Source: S015-6 sp964384945 (GTDB lineage Bacteria > Desulfobacterota > DSWW01). Taken from it: DNA of 13,955 bases. Of this stretch, positions 6,022 to 13,838 are shown one piece after another. The first letter of the stretch is position 1; each line of letters starts with the position of its first letter. A program made the translations under genes and the position numbers. The stretch spans positions 1 to 13,955 of the forward strand of contig CAYLMK010000048.1 of the NCBI GenBank assembly GCA_964384945.1, read 5' to 3'. The notes below the pieces were generated by a model, which was given only the letters and a program-made list of their open reading frames with translations, had not been told where the DNA came from and did no database searches.

Positions 6022-8100
6022 GGGCGGCCCGCCCTCTTCCGACCGGCGAGAATCCGCTTGACTCGCGTCGGGGTAGGGGCCGTACGAACGAACGACCGGG
6101 TCCGGCGGCCGGAGCCTCCTCCAGGACCCCTCGAATTCGGAATAGGGCTTCGCCCGCCGGAGCCTCTCGGCCCTGGCCTCGGCCCTGGCCCGCTCCGTCC
6201 CTTCCCGATCCAGCCGCAGCGTCGTGGGGTCGTAGACGATCCGGTAGAGATTCCGGGCGGCCCAATGCGTGGTCATGGCGTCCCGAAGATCCCTGAGCAC
6301 CGCCTCGGGATCGCGTTCGAGAACATCCCCGTACCCTGCGCCTCCGCCGACGAGGAAGGTGAAGGTATCCCCGTTCCTCAAGGGACGAACCCGCATGCAG
6401 ATGTGGTGGAACGCCTCGTCACCCTCTTCCGGGTTGTCCGGCTCGTAGACTTCGTCCAGCGTGTGGGGGATCCGGGTCTCGCCGCCGCGAAGCAGGGCCT
6501 TGACGTTGCTTCCGTGGACGGTGCGTATGAAGGTGGTGGGTGCCGCATACCCGCCGAAGATTCCCAGGGTCGAGGGGAACTTGGAGCCGTACCCGAAGGC
6601 CCCCATGGCCACCCAGGGGACGTGATGGATCATGAGACTGAACCCGACGCCGGCACCTCCCCGGAACTTCCCGTGGCCGTAAGAACTCTTGAAATAGTTT
6701 CGAACGAGGTACAGGAAGGGTCGATCCGATTCGACGGTCTCCGCGTCGGAGCAGTCACTCATCGTGGCGAAGTAGGCCCCGGCGCCGTCCACACCATCCA
6801 TGTCGGGCCGTGCGCCCGCCCCGGTTGCGTTCAGTTCGGGCGCGATGTCGGCCATGGGTTCGTTCCATTGGTTCATGCCCCCGTACACAGGCACGCCGAA
6901 TCCCTGGTGCCAGGCCGCCACCGCCCGCAACGGATCCAGGTGATAGGTCATGCGGGCGCCCACGAGAAACACGCCGTGGGCGAAACAGGTCTGCGTGAAC
7001 GGGGCGAGCGATGTGGGCGCGTCCCCGCGGGCGTTGATCAAGGAATCCGCGGGGAACTCCCACTCCAGGGTTTCCAGCAGGCCGTTGTTTGCCGGCAGAT
7101 CGTGAAAGAACCAGCCGCAGAAATAGACCATCGAGAGGCCGATGATGCCCTGAAAGAAGGAATTCATCGGCTTGTCCGGCATCATCGGGCTCGTATCCTC
7201 GAAGGTGAACCGGATCTTGTCCCCGTGTTTGGTCACCGTGAGCCCGATCTTGGTCAGGGCCGGCTCCGGGCCCACCGTATCCATGAATCGGGGCTGGCGG
7301 AAGACCCCGTCGTGCAGGCGGAGGACCTTCTTCCCTGCCGCCTCGGCGGTCGCGGAGAGGATCCGCCGGAGGCCGCCCACGAACAACGAAACCCCCTTCC
7401 GATCGATCCATTCGACGATTCGGCGCTGCGCGATCCGGCAGGCGGCCAGGCGGGCCTTGATATCGAGGATCAGGGTCCTCGGGTCTCGGGTCATGGCGGC
7501 GAACATGTGCAGAAGGTCCTCTCGGAGCGTATAGTTCTCGCCGATCTTGATCGGAGGCACGAGCAGCCCTTCGTCGTACTTGCTCTCGGAGGTGGTAATG
7601 AGGCCCCCCGGTTCCTTGCCGCCGGCCTCCCCCGTGTGGACCACGGCCCCGGTGAAGCACACCAGCCTGTCCCGGTGGAAAACGGGCACGCACAGGCCCA
7701 TGTCGGCCCCGTGCACCCCGCCGTAGAAAGGGTCGTTGAAGAAGAAGGAGTCGCCCTCCCTCACCCCGACCGACGGATCGCCGATCCAGTGCTTCACGAT
7801 GTACTTGACCGGGATCTGTCCGAGCACGGCGTGAAACCAGATCCCGGTGGCGACCACCGCGAGGTCCCCCTGGGCGGTGTAGATTCCGAAGGCCACGTCG
7901 CCCCACCGCATTCCGGTCGAGGCGCCGAGCTTCATCGTGGTCTCCTTTCCCTCTTGGGCGATCATGCTCATCTTGTGCTGAAAGATCTCGAAATCCACGT
8001 CTCGGATCGCTTCCTGGGCGGCCCGCTCCTCGGGGGTCATGGGCTCCGGCTTGAGCCGCTGAACGACTTCCGTGTCCCTGCCGTACGTGCTTCCCTGCAT
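6010..8100 (-). CDS. HyuB-like catalytic subunit (hydantoinase B/oxoprolinase; acetone/acetophenone carboxylase type)
   Basis: The 696-residue product belongs to the hydantoinase B/oxoprolinase family, whose members include N-methylhydantoinase, 5-oxoprolinase domains and the large subunits of acetone and acetophenone carboxylases. NDPFYGGVHGADMG (122-135) is the family core. H130, D133 and H155 have the relative spacing (+3, +25) that I recall for the Mn ligands His150, Asp153 and His175 of acetone carboxylase, so a metal site is likely. The C-terminal GGGAGYGDVLERDPE motif is also typical. It is somewhat shorter than acetone carboxylase alpha (about 770 residues). Start ATG at 8100 is chosen for GGGGGAGA at 8107-8114; an upstream in-frame extension to 8292 would overlap the preceding gene and looks non-coding. 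It is the last gene of the five-gene operon. Substrate is unknown. Confidence 0.9.
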   Translation of the reverse strand: MQGSTYGRDTEVVQRLKPEPMTPEERAAQEAIRDVDFEIFQHKMSMIAQEGKETTMKLGASTGMRWGDVAFGIYTAQGDLAVVATGIWFHAVLGQIPVKYIVKHWIGDPSVGVREGDSFFFNDPFYGGVHGADMGLCVPVFHRDRLVCFTGAVVHTGEAGGKEPGGLITTSESKYDEGLLVPPIKIGENYTLREDLLHMFAAMTRDPRTLILDIKARLAACRIAQRRIVEWIDRKGVSLFVGGLRRILSATAEAAGKKVLRLHDGVFRQPRFMDTVGPEPALTKIGLTVTKHGDKIRFTFEDTSPMMPDKPMNSFFQGIIGLSMVYFCGWFFHDLPANNGLLETLEWEFPADSLINARGDAPTSLAPFTQTCFAHGVFLVGARMTYHLDPLRAVAAWHQGFGVPVYGGMNQWNEPMADIAPELNATGAGARPDMDGVDGAGAYFATMSDCSDAETVESDRPFLYLVRNYFKSSYGHGKFRGGAGVGFSLMIHHVPWVAMGAFGYGSKFPSTLGIFGGYAAPTTFIRTVHGSNVKALLRGGETRIPHTLDEVYEPDNPEEGDEAFHHICMRVRPLRNGDTFTFLVGGGAGYGDVLERDPEAVLRDLRDAMTTHWAARNLYRIVYDPTTLRLDREGTERARAEARAERLRRAKPYSEFEGSWRRLRPPDPVVRSYGPYPDASQADSRRSEEGGPPLLS

Positions 8101-8134
8101 GCGTTGTCTCCCCCTGCGGTTCGCATGTTCGGAG

Positions 8135-8166
8135 CCTTTTCCCCCCGCCTGCGCGGCGGCAAAAGG
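8135..8166 (-). repeat. Intercistronic hairpin between the HyuA-like and HyuB-like genes
   Basis: CCTTTT (8135-8140) pairs with AAAAGG (8161-8166), and CCGCC (8145-8149) pairs with GGCGG (8155-8159) around a 5-base loop. An asymmetric internal loop of 4 against 1 base separates the two stems. It sits in the only long gap (91 bases) inside the operon. No T-run follows, so it is not a standard terminator. It may affect mRNA processing or subunit ratio, which is inference. Confidence 0.5.
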
Positions 8167-8191
8167 CGAACGAAATGAGTTTCCTCTTCCT

Positions 8192-10342
8192 CTAGGCCGT
8201 CTGCTCCGGCCTCTCCAGGAGCCCGTTGTGAAATTCGTCCAGCGTGAATCTCCAGCCCGGCTCGATGACGAAGGTCGTGTCCGGAGCCTCAATCAGGGCC
8301 GGCCCCAGGATCCGATTGCCCGGCCGCAGTTCCGGAAACGAGAAGACCGGGGTGTCCGCGGGCTCCACGGATCCGCTCCAGCAGGCCTTTCGCGACGGGA
8401 GGCGGGCGGCCCGGCCGGGTTCGGGCCCTTCGAGGGGGGCCTTGTCCACGGGGGCATCCTTCGCCTCCACCGAGGCGGTCAGGTAGAAGCACTCCACATT
8501 GACCCCGCCCATCGGAAAGGTGGCCTCCGGGGAATAGATGGCGGAATACTGCTGCGTGAAGGCGTCGCAGAGTTCCCTGAAATCGTCGCTGCCTCGGATC
8601 TTCAGGCGGGGCGAGACGACCTTGGTCAGGTTGTACTGCGTCCCATAGCGCATATCGAGTTCGAGGCGGAACCGGATCTCTCCTTCGGAAAACCCTTCCA
8701 GCCGGAAATCGCGCACGGCCAGGTCCCTGAGCTCGCTGACCACCGCGTTGAACCCGTCGCAATCCTCAGAGTAAGACTGCGTGGCCCATTGAAAGATCTT
8801 CAGGGTCCTGGATTTCTCCCAGACCTGCCGGATGTGAACCGTGGAAGCGCCGTAGGCTCCGAATACCGGGGAGTGACCGGGAACCACCACCCGGTTCACC
8901 TGGAGATAGGGAGCGAACCCGCAGGCGTGGGCGGGTCCCGCCCCCCCGCAGGCGAACAGGACGAAATCCCTGGGGTCGTGGCCCTTCAGGGCGACCTCGT
9001 TGAATACCTCCTGGCCCATCTTTGCATCCACAAGCCGCCGGATGCGGACGGCCGCCTCCACCACGCCGATGCCGAGGGGCCCGGCGATCTTCGTGCCGAT
9101 CACCTCCCGGCTCAAGGCGGGATCGAGCGGCATCCTGCCGCCCAGATAGTTGTCCGGGTTCAGGTACCCGAGCACAAGGTCGGCGTCCGTGACCGTTGCC
9201 TCCTGGCCGCCTTGGTCGTAGCATGCGGGTCCGGGCATGGAACCGGCCGACTGGGGCCCCACCTCCAGGGTGTTTCCCATCATCGCATTCACCCACGCAA
9301 TGGACCCTCCCCCCGCACCGATGGACTTCACCTCGATGGCGGGTATGTTCGTCCTCCAGCAGTCGATGACCGGGATGAAATCGTAGGTTCGGAGGCGCCC
9401 CCCCGTAATGATGCCGATGTCGAAGGAGGTGCCTCCCATGTCCGTGAAGATCACGTTCTCGAATGCGTAGCGGTTGCCCAGCGTGAGGGCGCCGTGCAGT
9501 CCTGCGACCGGGCCCGCATTGTGGGTCAGGACCGCCCTCGTGCGGGACACCTTCTTCATGCCTCCGGTGCTGTGCACGAGGAGGAGCGGCCTCCGGTACC
9601 CGCCGTCCCGCAGTTCGATTCCGAGCTTGTTGAGTTCCTCGGCCATGACGCCGTGGATGTAGGCGTTCACGATGGTCGTGGTGAAGCGGGTGTATTCGCC
9701 CGACTTCGGGGACACGCCGCTCGAGAGCATGACCGGCATGGAACCGAGGTAGTCCTCGGGGTACTCTTCTTCGATGATCGACTTCACCTTCCGTTCGTGC
9801 ACCGGGTTGAGGAAAGACCAGAGGAGACAGACCGCAAACCCCATGGCGCCCCGGTCGACGAGGACCTGCAGTTTTTCCAGGACCTCGTCCGGATCCAGAG
9901 GACGGACGACGTTGCCGAGGCTGTCGATCCGTTCCTGCACGCCGACCACCATGTCCCGCGAGATCAGCGGCCGGGGCTTACGGATGCGGGCCAGGTCCTT
10001 GTTCTCCCGGGGGGACCCCCCGTCCGCCCAGCTTCGGGCCCGTCCCAGGTAGATGGTGTCCTCGAAGCCGGCCGTGGTGATCAGGCCGAGCTTGGGCCCG
10101 GTCCTTTCGATCAGGGCATTGGTGCCGAGGGTGGTGCAGTAGCGAACGGCGCCAGCCTGCCCGAGGAACGCGGACAGCCCCTTTCCGTTCATTCGGGCCA
10201 GTTCTCTCATCCCCTTCATGAAGCCCACCGACAGGTCGTAGTGGGTTGTGGGGACCTTGGTGATGGAAGCTCTTCCGTCCACGTCGATTGCGAAGAAGTC
10301 GGTGAACGTGCCGCCGATGTCGATGTTGACTGTCGTGTGCAT
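8192..10342 (-). CDS. HyuA-like ATPase subunit, downstream copy (hydantoinase A/acetone carboxylase beta type)
   Basis: The 716-residue product is a hydantoinase A/oxoprolinase family protein with the ASKHA nucleotide-binding fold. Visible motifs are the phosphate-1 loop DIGGTFTD (8-15), TTLGTNALIER (70-80), NPVHERK (179-185), the phosphate-2 loop DMGGTSFD (301-308), GAGGGSIAW (342-350), TDADLVLGYL (385-394) and the adenosine-site motif GGAGPAH (466-472). All look intact, so ATP use is expected. Its length is close to the acetone carboxylase beta subunit (about 717 residues). In the related carboxylases this subunit uses ATP to activate substrate and/or bicarbonate for the HyuB-type subunit. 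The start at 10342 has AAAAGGA about 6 bases upstream; an extension to 10399 would overlap the UroD-like gene. Gap to that gene is 25 bases. Confidence 0.92.
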   Translation of the reverse strand: MHTTVNIDIGGTFTDFFAIDVDGRASITKVPTTHYDLSVGFMKGMRELARMNGKGLSAFLGQAGAVRYCTTLGTNALIERTGPKLGLITTAGFEDTIYLGRARSWADGGSPRENKDLARIRKPRPLISRDMVVGVQERIDSLGNVVRPLDPDEVLEKLQVLVDRGAMGFAVCLLWSFLNPVHERKVKSIIEEEYPEDYLGSMPVMLSSGVSPKSGEYTRFTTTIVNAYIHGVMAEELNKLGIELRDGGYRRPLLLVHSTGGMKKVSRTRAVLTHNAGPVAGLHGALTLGNRYAFENVIFTDMGGTSFDIGIITGGRLRTYDFIPVIDCWRTNIPAIEVKSIGAGGGSIAWVNAMMGNTLEVGPQSAGSMPGPACYDQGGQEATVTDADLVLGYLNPDNYLGGRMPLDPALSREVIGTKIAGPLGIGVVEAAVRIRRLVDAKMGQEVFNEVALKGHDPRDFVLFACGGAGPAHACGFAPYLQVNRVVVPGHSPVFGAYGASTVHIRQVWEKSRTLKIFQWATQSYSEDCDGFNAVVSELRDLAVRDFRLEGFSEGEIRFRLELDMRYGTQYNLTKVVSPRLKIRGSDDFRELCDAFTQQYSAIYSPEATFPMGGVNVECFYLTASVEAKDAPVDKAPLEGPEPGRAARLPSRKACWSGSVEPADTPVFSFPELRPGNRILGPALIEAPDTTFVIEPGWRFTLDEFHNGLLERPEQTA

Positions 10343-10367
10343 GAGGTTCCTTTTCGTACGCCGGGCT

Positions 10368-11309
10368 TCACAAGTGCCGGATCGCGTGCGCCAGGGCACG
10401 GACGGCCTCGAGATCGGCGTCCCGGGTCACGGGTCCGATGCTGGTGAGGAAGAAGCCGGGCCCGGCGCGGTCCCGGCAGAGCCGCTCCCCCTCTCCGATG
10501 ACTTCCCGGGCCAGGTCGAGGTCGTCCAGAGGAATGCCGAGCCCCACGGCCACGGCACCCTGGCCGAGCCTCCACAGGTCACGGGGCGAGGGAATCGGCT
10601 GCGCCTCGGCAGGGCCCAGGATATAGATATCCGCCTTGAGCTGTGAGAAGGCTGCGGCCTCTTCCGATCCCACGCCTTGCAGGTAAAGGCCCAAACGAAC
10701 ATCGTAGTGCGCTGCGATGTTCGCGAGCGTGTTGTAGATGCGGCGGTGATCCGCGCTCGGGGCCGCCCAGCCGGGACCGTCCTCGAGCAGGACCAGCACG
10801 TCCGGGCGGGTTGCGCAGAAGGCCTCAACCGCCCGGACAAGCAGAGGCTTGACCTCCTTGGCGCGGTTCGGCCCCTCTTGTCGCCCGAAGAGTTGCCCCG
10901 CCAGGGTCGCCGGACCTGTCAGGGCCGCCATGCACGCGAACTCGGAGCGGAGCGTCCCGAACAATCTCCGGGCCGCCTCCAGGGCGTGCCGCATGCGGCC
11001 GGCGCCCTCCGGCGCCCCGCGGACTCCTCCCTGGAGGGGCAAGATGCGCGGGCGGTCCTGCTCCCAGGCGATCCGGCAGCCCGAGGCCTCGGCCAGGAGG
11101 GTGAAGTCGAGACCCACCACCAGGCCGTCGAGATCAAGCAGCCGCGCCGTCTTCCCGAGGCTGCCGGCCCACAGGGTCGGGTCCGAGGTGAGGGTCTCCA
11201 TGGACACCCCCTCGACCCTGGAGAGTATTCCCCGGACCATGGGAACGAAGGCCGGTCGAGCCGTGGGATTCCCCATGAGGAGGTCGTCGAACAGCCTGCG
11301 GCCGGTCAC
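10368..11309 (-). CDS. UroD/MtaA superfamily protein lacking recognisable zinc ligands
   Basis: The 313-residue product shows uroporphyrinogen decarboxylase superfamily features: an N-terminal helix with LMGNPTARPAFVP, ALTGPATLAGQLFG (129-142), a central VLVLLEDGPG strand (171-180) and a final helix AVRALAHAIR. It does not look like a haem-pathway UroD, because the N-terminal substrate-binding motif is absent. Corrinoid methyltransferases such as MtaA bind zinc through a His-x-Cys in an LHxCG motif and a later Cys. Here the aligned positions read LYLQG (Y209, Q211) and SIGPVT (290-295), so all three ligands appear replaced. The start is GTG with AAGGGG about 6 bases upstream. It lies 3 bases after the gamma-like gene, so it is tightly tied to this operon. 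Function is unknown; a structural or substrate-binding partner is possible. Confidence 0.82.
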   Translation of the reverse strand: MTGRRLFDDLLMGNPTARPAFVPMVRGILSRVEGVSMETLTSDPTLWAGSLGKTARLLDLDGLVVGLDFTLLAEASGCRIAWEQDRPRILPLQGGVRGAPEGAGRMRHALEAARRLFGTLRSEFACMAALTGPATLAGQLFGRQEGPNRAKEVKPLLVRAVEAFCATRPDVLVLLEDGPGWAAPSADHRRIYNTLANIAAHYDVRLGLYLQGVGSEEAAAFSQLKADIYILGPAEAQPIPSPRDLWRLGQGAVAVGLGIPLDDLDLAREVIGEGERLCRDRAGPGFFLTSIGPVTRDADLEAVRALAHAIRHL

Positions 11310-11312
11310 ACT

Positions 11313-11642
11313 CTACCCCTTCCCGTAACGCTTCTTGAGTTCGTCCACGTCCAGTTGCACATCGTGGGTGATCGGATGGCCCGGGGGCAGGTACTCGTTC
11401 TCGATCATCACGCCGCAACCGGGGCAGTAGAACTCGATGATGCGGCAGAAGTCAGGGTCCGGGCAGAAGCTCACCGGCCCCTCGACCAAGGGGGGATGGA
11501 CCTCCTGCAGGGGCTTCTCGGCCACGAGGCAGCCCTTCTTGTAATTGTCCCGGGCACTGATCAGGGCCTGCCCGCAGCGCTGGCAGACCCAGGTTTCGAG
11601 GTCCAGGTCGATCTCCAGGCACTCCGTTATCCTGACCTTCAT
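11313..11642 (-). CDS. Small Cys-rich subunit, acetone/acetophenone carboxylase gamma-like
   Basis: The 109-residue product carries eight cysteines, including two CxxC pairs (C20/C23 and C73/C76) plus C38, C60 and C66, which suggests one or two zinc sites. It resembles the small zinc-binding gamma subunits of acetone and acetophenone carboxylases by size, Cys pattern and position beside a HyuA-like gene. At about 12 kDa it is nearer the 15-kDa acetophenone carboxylase subunit than the roughly 20-kDa acetone carboxylase gamma. I did not align it, so the family call is inference from pattern and context. The ATG overlaps the stop of the upstream HyuA-like gene in ATGA, which implies translational coupling. 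A longer in-frame reading extends upstream to 12476, but that part runs antiphase inside the HyuA-like gene and is rejected. Confidence 0.72.
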   Translation of the reverse strand: MKVRITECLEIDLDLETWVCQRCGQALISARDNYKKGCLVAEKPLQEVHPPLVEGPVSFCPDPDFCRIIEFYCPGCGVMIENEYLPPGHPITHDVQLDVDELKKRYGKG

Positions 11643-13678
11643 CTGCCCGCCTCCTCCTCCAGGACCGCGTGGTCGTAACGGTCCACGCTCATCCTCCAGT
11701 CCGGAGGCACGAGCAGCGTGGTCTGCTCCGATTCGATCAGGGCCGGCCCGGAAAGGCGGTGCCCGTTCGTGAGAAGGGATCGATCGTACACGGGCGTCGT
11801 TCGGGGCCCTTCCCTTTCCCCCAGGACGAGCTCCCGGCTCCCCTTTCGCGCACGTTCCGGCCCCGCCGCGGCCGGCGGGACCTCCCGGGCCCGGGAGCTC
11901 GACACCCTCGCCCGCGCAATCAGCGAGACCATGGTGATCCGGAGCGGCGCGGGCTCCATGCTCTCGTCCTTCAGGAGCTCGCGGCTCCGCGCGACCAGCG
12001 CTCGGATCGCATCGGGTCGCCGGAAGAAGTTCAGGGTCGTGCCCAACCTGACCTCGGTGCCTTCCTCCCCTCGGCGGACGAAAAGCTCGAGGCTGTGTTC
12101 GACCTGCTCCGGCAGGAAGCCCTCTCCTCGCATGTCGCGGCCCGCCCGCCTTTCCATCGCGAGAAGCGCCTGATCGAGTCCCCGGAAAGCGCCCTCTTCC
12201 TCCAGGGCCAGGTCCACCCGCGAATCGTAACGATGCCCCACATCCATCGCGGAACCCGAGAAGGCGGAGAAGACGGCGGAAAAGGGCGTGACCACGATCT
12301 TCTTGAGCCCGGCGACCTCTGCCATGTGGCAGCAATGAGCCGGCCCGGACCCCCCGTAGACGATCAGGAGGGGGTCCTCCGTCCATGCCGCGCGTTTGCG
12401 AAGCCTTCGGATCTCCTCGCCCATGGCCGTGTCGATCTTCGACTTGATCTTCCATGCCGCCGCCTCCGGGGAGCACCCCATCGGGTCGGCGATCTTCTCT
12501 TTGAGGATCCTGCCCGCCTTTTCCCGGTCGAGCCTCATGGCTCCGCCGAGGAAGTATCCGGGATCCAGAATGCCCAGGACGAGGTCCGCGTCGGTCACGG
12601 TCGGTTCCACGCCTCCCAGACCGAAACAGACCGGCCCGGGCAGGGCCCCGGCGGACCTCGGACCGACCCGGAGCTCCCCTTTTTCGAAACAGGCGATCGA
12701 GCCCCCGCCGGCCCCGAGGGCGCGGATCTCCAGCATGGGCACGTTCACGGGAAGGCCCTCGATCTGCGGCCGGAGAGAATGGCCCGGCAGACCCCCCCGC
12801 ACATAGCCGACGTCAAAGGACGTGCCCCCCATATCGGCCGAAATAAGGTCGCCCGCCCCGTATAGCTGCCCCAAGGCACGGGCCCCGAGCAGCCCTGCGG
12901 CGGGCCCCGAGTTGTAGGTATGCAACGCCCGGGTCTTTGCGACCCGGGCAACGGCACCGTTGTTGTGGACGATGAACAGGTTTCCGCGATAGTACTTCCC
13001 CCGGAGATCTTCGCCGGCCTTGTAGAGGAGCCTGGCCAGTTTGCCGTGGATGTAGGCATTGAGCACGGCCGCGTTGATTCGTTCGACCCGGCCGGATCTT
13101 CGAGAAATGTCCGACGACAGGAACACGGGAACCGAACCCAGGTAGTCGCGGGGGTATTCCCCCTTCACCACCTCCCGGACGAACCGCTCATGGACGGGGT
13201 TTGCCTCGGAATGCGTGAGGGCCACGACCAGGCAGCGGGCGCCCCGGTCGATGAGCGCCTGCGCGCGGGAGAGGACCTTCTGCGCGTCCGGCGCCCGGAG
13301 GACCTCCCCGGATCCGCTCATCTCCTCCTCGATCCCGAACACCATTTCCGGAAGGACCAGGGGCGCCTTTGCGTCCCCGGATTCCGTGGGCGCCAGCGCT
13401 TCACAGCCTGCCGTGACCAGGAGGCCCAGGCGGCTGCCGTCCCGCTGAATCAGGGTGTTCGTCCCGATCGTGTTGGAAAAGCGGATGATCTCGGCTCGAA
13501 CCAACAGGTCCTCGACCGGCATTCCCAGCCTTGCGGCCCCCGCCTCGATGCAGTTCAGGAAGCAAACCGTCAGGTCGTGGGGGGTGGTGGGTACCTTGAC
13601 CGACGCCTCCCTCGCTCCGAACACGAAGAACCCGTCGGTGAAGGTGCCGCCCGTATCGATGTCGATCGTGTACCCCAT
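11639..13678 (-). CDS. HyuA-like ATPase subunit, first copy (acetophenone carboxylase alpha type)
   Basis: The 679-residue product is a second hydantoinase A family protein. Its motifs are DTGGTFTD (8-15), SNTIGTNTLIQRDG (68-81), NPVHERF (160-166), DMGGTSFD (282-289), GAGGGSIACF (322-331), TDADLVLGIL (362-371) and GGSGPAHCCH (442-451). The segment VFSAFSGSAMDVGHRYD after the ATP core resembles the acetone/acetophenone carboxylase branch more than classical HyuA; that is judgement, not an alignment. It is shorter than the downstream copy and diverged from it, so the two are paralogous subunits rather than a recent duplication. It heads the operon. The ATG at 13678 has GGAGG 11 bases upstream, which is a little far. 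Its stop codon overlaps the start of the gamma-like gene. Confidence 0.92.
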   Translation of the reverse strand: MGYTIDIDTGGTFTDGFFVFGAREASVKVPTTPHDLTVCFLNCIEAGAARLGMPVEDLLVRAEIIRFSNTIGTNTLIQRDGSRLGLLVTAGCEALAPTESGDAKAPLVLPEMVFGIEEEMSGSGEVLRAPDAQKVLSRAQALIDRGARCLVVALTHSEANPVHERFVREVVKGEYPRDYLGSVPVFLSSDISRRSGRVERINAAVLNAYIHGKLARLLYKAGEDLRGKYYRGNLFIVHNNGAVARVAKTRALHTYNSGPAAGLLGARALGQLYGAGDLISADMGGTSFDVGYVRGGLPGHSLRPQIEGLPVNVPMLEIRALGAGGGSIACFEKGELRVGPRSAGALPGPVCFGLGGVEPTVTDADLVLGILDPGYFLGGAMRLDREKAGRILKEKIADPMGCSPEAAAWKIKSKIDTAMGEEIRRLRKRAAWTEDPLLIVYGGSGPAHCCHMAEVAGLKKIVVTPFSAVFSAFSGSAMDVGHRYDSRVDLALEEEGAFRGLDQALLAMERRAGRDMRGEGFLPEQVEHSLELFVRRGEEGTEVRLGTTLNFFRRPDAIRALVARSRELLKDESMEPAPLRITMVSLIARARVSSSRAREVPPAAAGPERARKGSRELVLGEREGPRTTPVYDRSLLTNGHRLSGPALIESEQTTLLVPPDWRMSVDRYDHAVLEEEAGR

Positions 13679-13838
13679 GAAGTCTCACGCCTCCACGCTG
13701 GTGTCCCGGATCCCTTCGGGTGAGGGAAACAAGGCGGGCTCGAAGGGGACGGAACGGTGATCTGCAGGTTCCGGATGGACAAGCCGGGAATTGGTTGGGC
13801 GAATGGCAGCGGCCGGGGACGGCGCCGGGCAAGGGAAG

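Noticed and set aside
5953..8178. Plus-strand open frame of 741 codons opposite the HyuB-like gene
   Set aside because: Rich in Arg, Pro, Gly and His with no recognisable domain. It mirrors the real HyuB-like gene, whose motifs are clear.
8101..8292. Longer start for the HyuB-like gene at 8292
   Set aside because: It would overlap the preceding HyuA-like gene by about 100 bases with Arg/Ser-rich sequence, while ATG 8100 has a good ribosome binding site.
8072..10447. Plus-strand open frame of 791 codons opposite the second HyuA-like gene
   Set aside because: Same reason: low-complexity shadow of a confident minus-strand gene, running across gene boundaries and a hairpin.
11643..12476. N-terminal extension of the small Cys-rich gene to 387 codons
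   Set aside because: The extension lies out of frame within the HyuA-like gene and reads as Gly/Arg-rich noise. The ATGA overlap start at 11642 gives the compact Cys-rich protein.
8192..13678. HyuA-like proteins as corrinoid-reactivating ATPases (RamA type) working with the UroD-like protein
   Set aside because: They have the full hydantoinase A motif series and no visible ferredoxin-type Cys motif. The UroD-like protein lacks zinc ligands and no corrinoid protein gene is present.
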